A stretch of DNA of 64,000 bases from Fluviicola sp. (GTDB taxonomy: Bacteria; Bacteroidota; Bacteroidia; Flavobacteriales_D; Crocinitomicaceae). The translations under genes and the position numbers were made by a program. The notes under the pieces were generated by a model. The model did no database searches and was not told the origin of the DNA. It was given only the letters and a program-made list of their open reading frames with translations. Position 1 is the stretch's first letter; every line of letters begins with the position of its first letter. Shown in pieces: positions 62,271 through 64,000 of the stretch. The DNA lies in the NCBI GenBank assembly GCA_002734085.1, contig NVXV01000002.1, forward strand, positions 1 through 64,000. The letters run 5' to 3'.

Positions 62271-64000
62271 TCAATACTTCAACAACTCATCAATCACAAC
62301 CTCAACTTTCTCTGCGTTTGGTAAAAGTGCAGCTTCTAAAGTACTGTGAAGTGGAATTGCTGGAGTATCTACAGATCCAACTATTTTAACTGGAGCATCC
62401 AGATATTCAAAACAGTCACGTTGAATCTTTCCAGCTAAACCTGTTGTAAAGGAAGCTTCAATTGACTCTTCCGTAACCAGCATAATTTTATTGTGTCTTT
62501 TTGCCGCATCGTAAATGATTTCATGGTCTACTGGACTTAAAGAACGCAAATCAATAATTTCAACTTTTCCCTTATGCTTTTCTGACGCTTCTTTTGTCCA
62601 ATAAACACCTCTACCGTAGGTGACAACCGCACAACTTTCTCCATTATCAATAAATGACTGTTCTGCTTCTTGAACCACGCGACCTTTACCAATAGGCACA
62701 ACATAATCTTCATCTGGTTCAACGCTCATAGCGCCTTCTGTTCCTTTGATTTTTGACCAATACAGTCCTTTATGTTCCAATATAACTACTGGATTTGGGT
62801 CATAAAATGCAGCTTTCATTAATCCTTTCAAGTCAGCTCCTGTTGATGGATAGACAACTTTAATTCCGCGAATATTTGTTACGATAGACTCAACACTCGA
62901 GGAGTGATATGGCCCACCTGATCCGTAAGCTCCAATTGGTACTCTGATTATTGAACTAACTGGCCATTTTCCATTTGATAAGTAATAACTACGACTTAAC
63001 TCAGTGAATAATTGATTTAGTCCAGGCCAGATATAATCTGCAAACTGAACCTCAACAATTGGTTTTAATCCAACAGCAGACATACCGACTGTACTTCCAA
63101 TTATATAAGCTTCTTGTATAGGAGTATTAAAAACACGATTGTCACCAAATGTTTTTGCCAATGTAGCTGCTTCTCTAAAAACCCCACCTAATCGTCCACC
63201 AACATCTTGCCCGTAGAGCAAAGCTTCTGGATGTTTAGTCATTAACTCTCTAACCGCAAAAAGCGCACAATCCACCATTACGGTTTTTTGTTTTCCTTTT
63301 GGTTCTCGAACTCCTTTTTCCTCTGTTATAGGCGTTGGAGCAAAATAATAATCCGTTATTGATTCTGGAGTAGGGTCATCTGCTGCCTCAGCTTTTGTAT
63401 AAACTTCATCTATTTCAGCTTTTATTTCCGCTTCGAAATTCACCAAATCTGCTTCGTCAATTCCAGCCTGTCTTGCTAAGTCTTTAATTTTTGGATAAGG
63501 GTCGCGTTTTGCGTGATCGTCTAAATCATCTCTGTACCATTCTTTGCGAACTCCAGATGTATGGTGTCCTAAAAGTGGAACTTTAGCGTGAATTAAAAAT
63601 GGTCTACGTTCTTTTCTTATGGTTGCGATTGTGTCTTCAATTGCTTTGTAAGAAGCTTCGAAATCACTTCCATCAATTGTTAAAACCTCAATTCCCTTAA
63701 ATCCTTTGGCATAATGCGTAATATCTTGAGCTCTCGTTTCTTCGGCGTTTGCTGAAATATCCCAACCATTATCTTGTACTAAATATAGAATTGGATATTG
63801 TTTTAAAGCAGCCATTTGAAGTGCTTCCGAAAACTCCCCTTCTGTACAAGCAGCGTCTCCTATAGAACAAACAACAACTGGATTTTCTCCGTCAAAATCT
63901 TGAGCAATTCCTTCTTTTTCTGTGTACTGAATGCCCATAGCAACTCCTGTTGTAGGAATAGCCTGCATACCAGTTGCAGAAGATTGATGTGGGATTTTCG
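62271..64000 (-). CDS. Fused E1 alpha/beta subunits of a 2-oxo acid dehydrogenase (partial)
   Basis: The gene runs off the window's right end; 576 residues are visible. The N-terminal visible part is E1 alpha (thiamine diphosphate segment IGDAACTEGEFSEALQMAA ending QDNGW; HTSGVRKEWYRDDLDDH), joined by a short linker (residues ~215-235) to E1 beta (LFAVRELMTKHPEALLYGQD, GLKPIVEVQFADYIWPGLNQ, RVPIGAYGSGGPYHSS, HKGLYWSKIKG). Single-chain fusions of this kind are usual in Bacteroidota. They decarboxylate pyruvate or branched-chain 2-oxo acids; the substrate cannot be told. Confidence 0.88.
   Translation of the reverse strand, partial: KIPHQSSATGMQAIPTTGVAMGIQYTEKEGIAQDFDGENPVVVCSIGDAACTEGEFSEALQMAALKQYPILYLVQDNGWDISANAEETRAQDITHYAKGFKGIEVLTIDGSDFEASYKAIEDTIATIRKERRPFLIHAKVPLLGHHTSGVRKEWYRDDLDDHAKRDPYPKIKDLARQAGIDEADLVNFEAEIKAEIDEVYTKAEAADDPTPESITDYYFAPTPITEEKGVREPKGKQKTVMVDCALFAVRELMTKHPEALLYGQDVGGRLGGVFREAATLAKTFGDNRVFNTPIQEAYIIGSTVGMSAVGLKPIVEVQFADYIWPGLNQLFTELSRSYYLSNGKWPVSSIIRVPIGAYGSGGPYHSSSVESIVTNIRGIKVVYPSTGADLKGLMKAAFYDPNPVVILEHKGLYWSKIKGTEGAMSVEPDEDYVVPIGKGRVVQEAEQSFIDNGESCAVVTYGRGVYWTKEASEKHKGKVEIIDLRSLSPVDHEIIYDAAKRHNKIMLVTEESIEASFTTGLAGKIQRDCFEYLDAPVKIVGSVDTPAIPLHSTLEAALLPNAEKVEVVIDELLKY

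Overview
The window reads as a chromosomal segment of an A+T-rich member of the Bacteroidota, most likely a Flavobacteriales-type organism. The evidence is the gliding lipoprotein GldH, a type IX secretion sorting tail, a GLPGLI protein next to a TonB-receptor-like barrel, DUF5686, DUF4249 and DUF2490 proteins, a coaX-barrel-TPR-lptC block, a fused two-subunit keto-acid dehydrogenase E1, and repeated TAnnTTTG (-7) promoter motifs just upstream of starts. Genus cannot be fixed from the sequence alone.

Layout. 1-93 is the right end of an IS1595-type element; a full copy lies at 55736-56728 in the same orientation. 103-6717 holds RNA modification (RluA type), a flavin reductase, an OB-like DUF3127 protein with an SSB-like tail, a NamZ-type peptidoglycan enzyme, an FtsX-type permease and the pterin pair PTPS/folE. 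6844-7560 is decayed DNA (TPR and LamG remnants), followed by a 999-residue glycine-rich T9SS-exported protein. 10.8-19.8 kb carries a SpoIIE-type phosphatase, a BI-1 protein, waaA, barrel and secreted proteins, an ECF sigma/anti-sigma pair and purB.

20.36-25.87 kb is the most unusual stretch: an integron-like cassette array. A truncated tyrosine recombinase is followed by short same-strand genes (AlkD-like repair protein, lipoproteins, small secreted proteins, a barrel), each ending in an imperfect palindrome. The ten bases that begin each cassette (GTTRRRY-like) are the reverse complement of ten bases found at the start of the palindrome after the same gene (10/10, 10/10, 9/10, 9/10, 8/10, 8/10). 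That is the relation expected if each gene moved as a circle closed at a GTT core.

25.9-30.4 kb is a surface-polymer operon: methyltransferase, CDP-glycerol-glycerophosphotransferase-like protein, and an 870-residue fusion of a YidC/Oxa1 domain, many membrane helices and a sulfatase-fold domain. 30.5-46.9 kb has small secreted proteins, an EI24 protein, a TPR/PD40 protein, dnaJ-grpE, a GLPGLI/receptor pair, the rsgA-dtd-mazG operon, a DUF4249 lipoprotein, a VOC protein and a hybrid sensor kinase. 47-54 kb is an envelope block (DUF5686, YopX-like, lptC, TPR, barrel, coaX) next to tRNA-Phe. 54.2-64 kb has a gene cut by the IS copy, gldH-ricT, a membrane protein/winged-helix/creD triad with matching operators, and the 3' part of a keto-acid dehydrogenase E1 that runs off the window.
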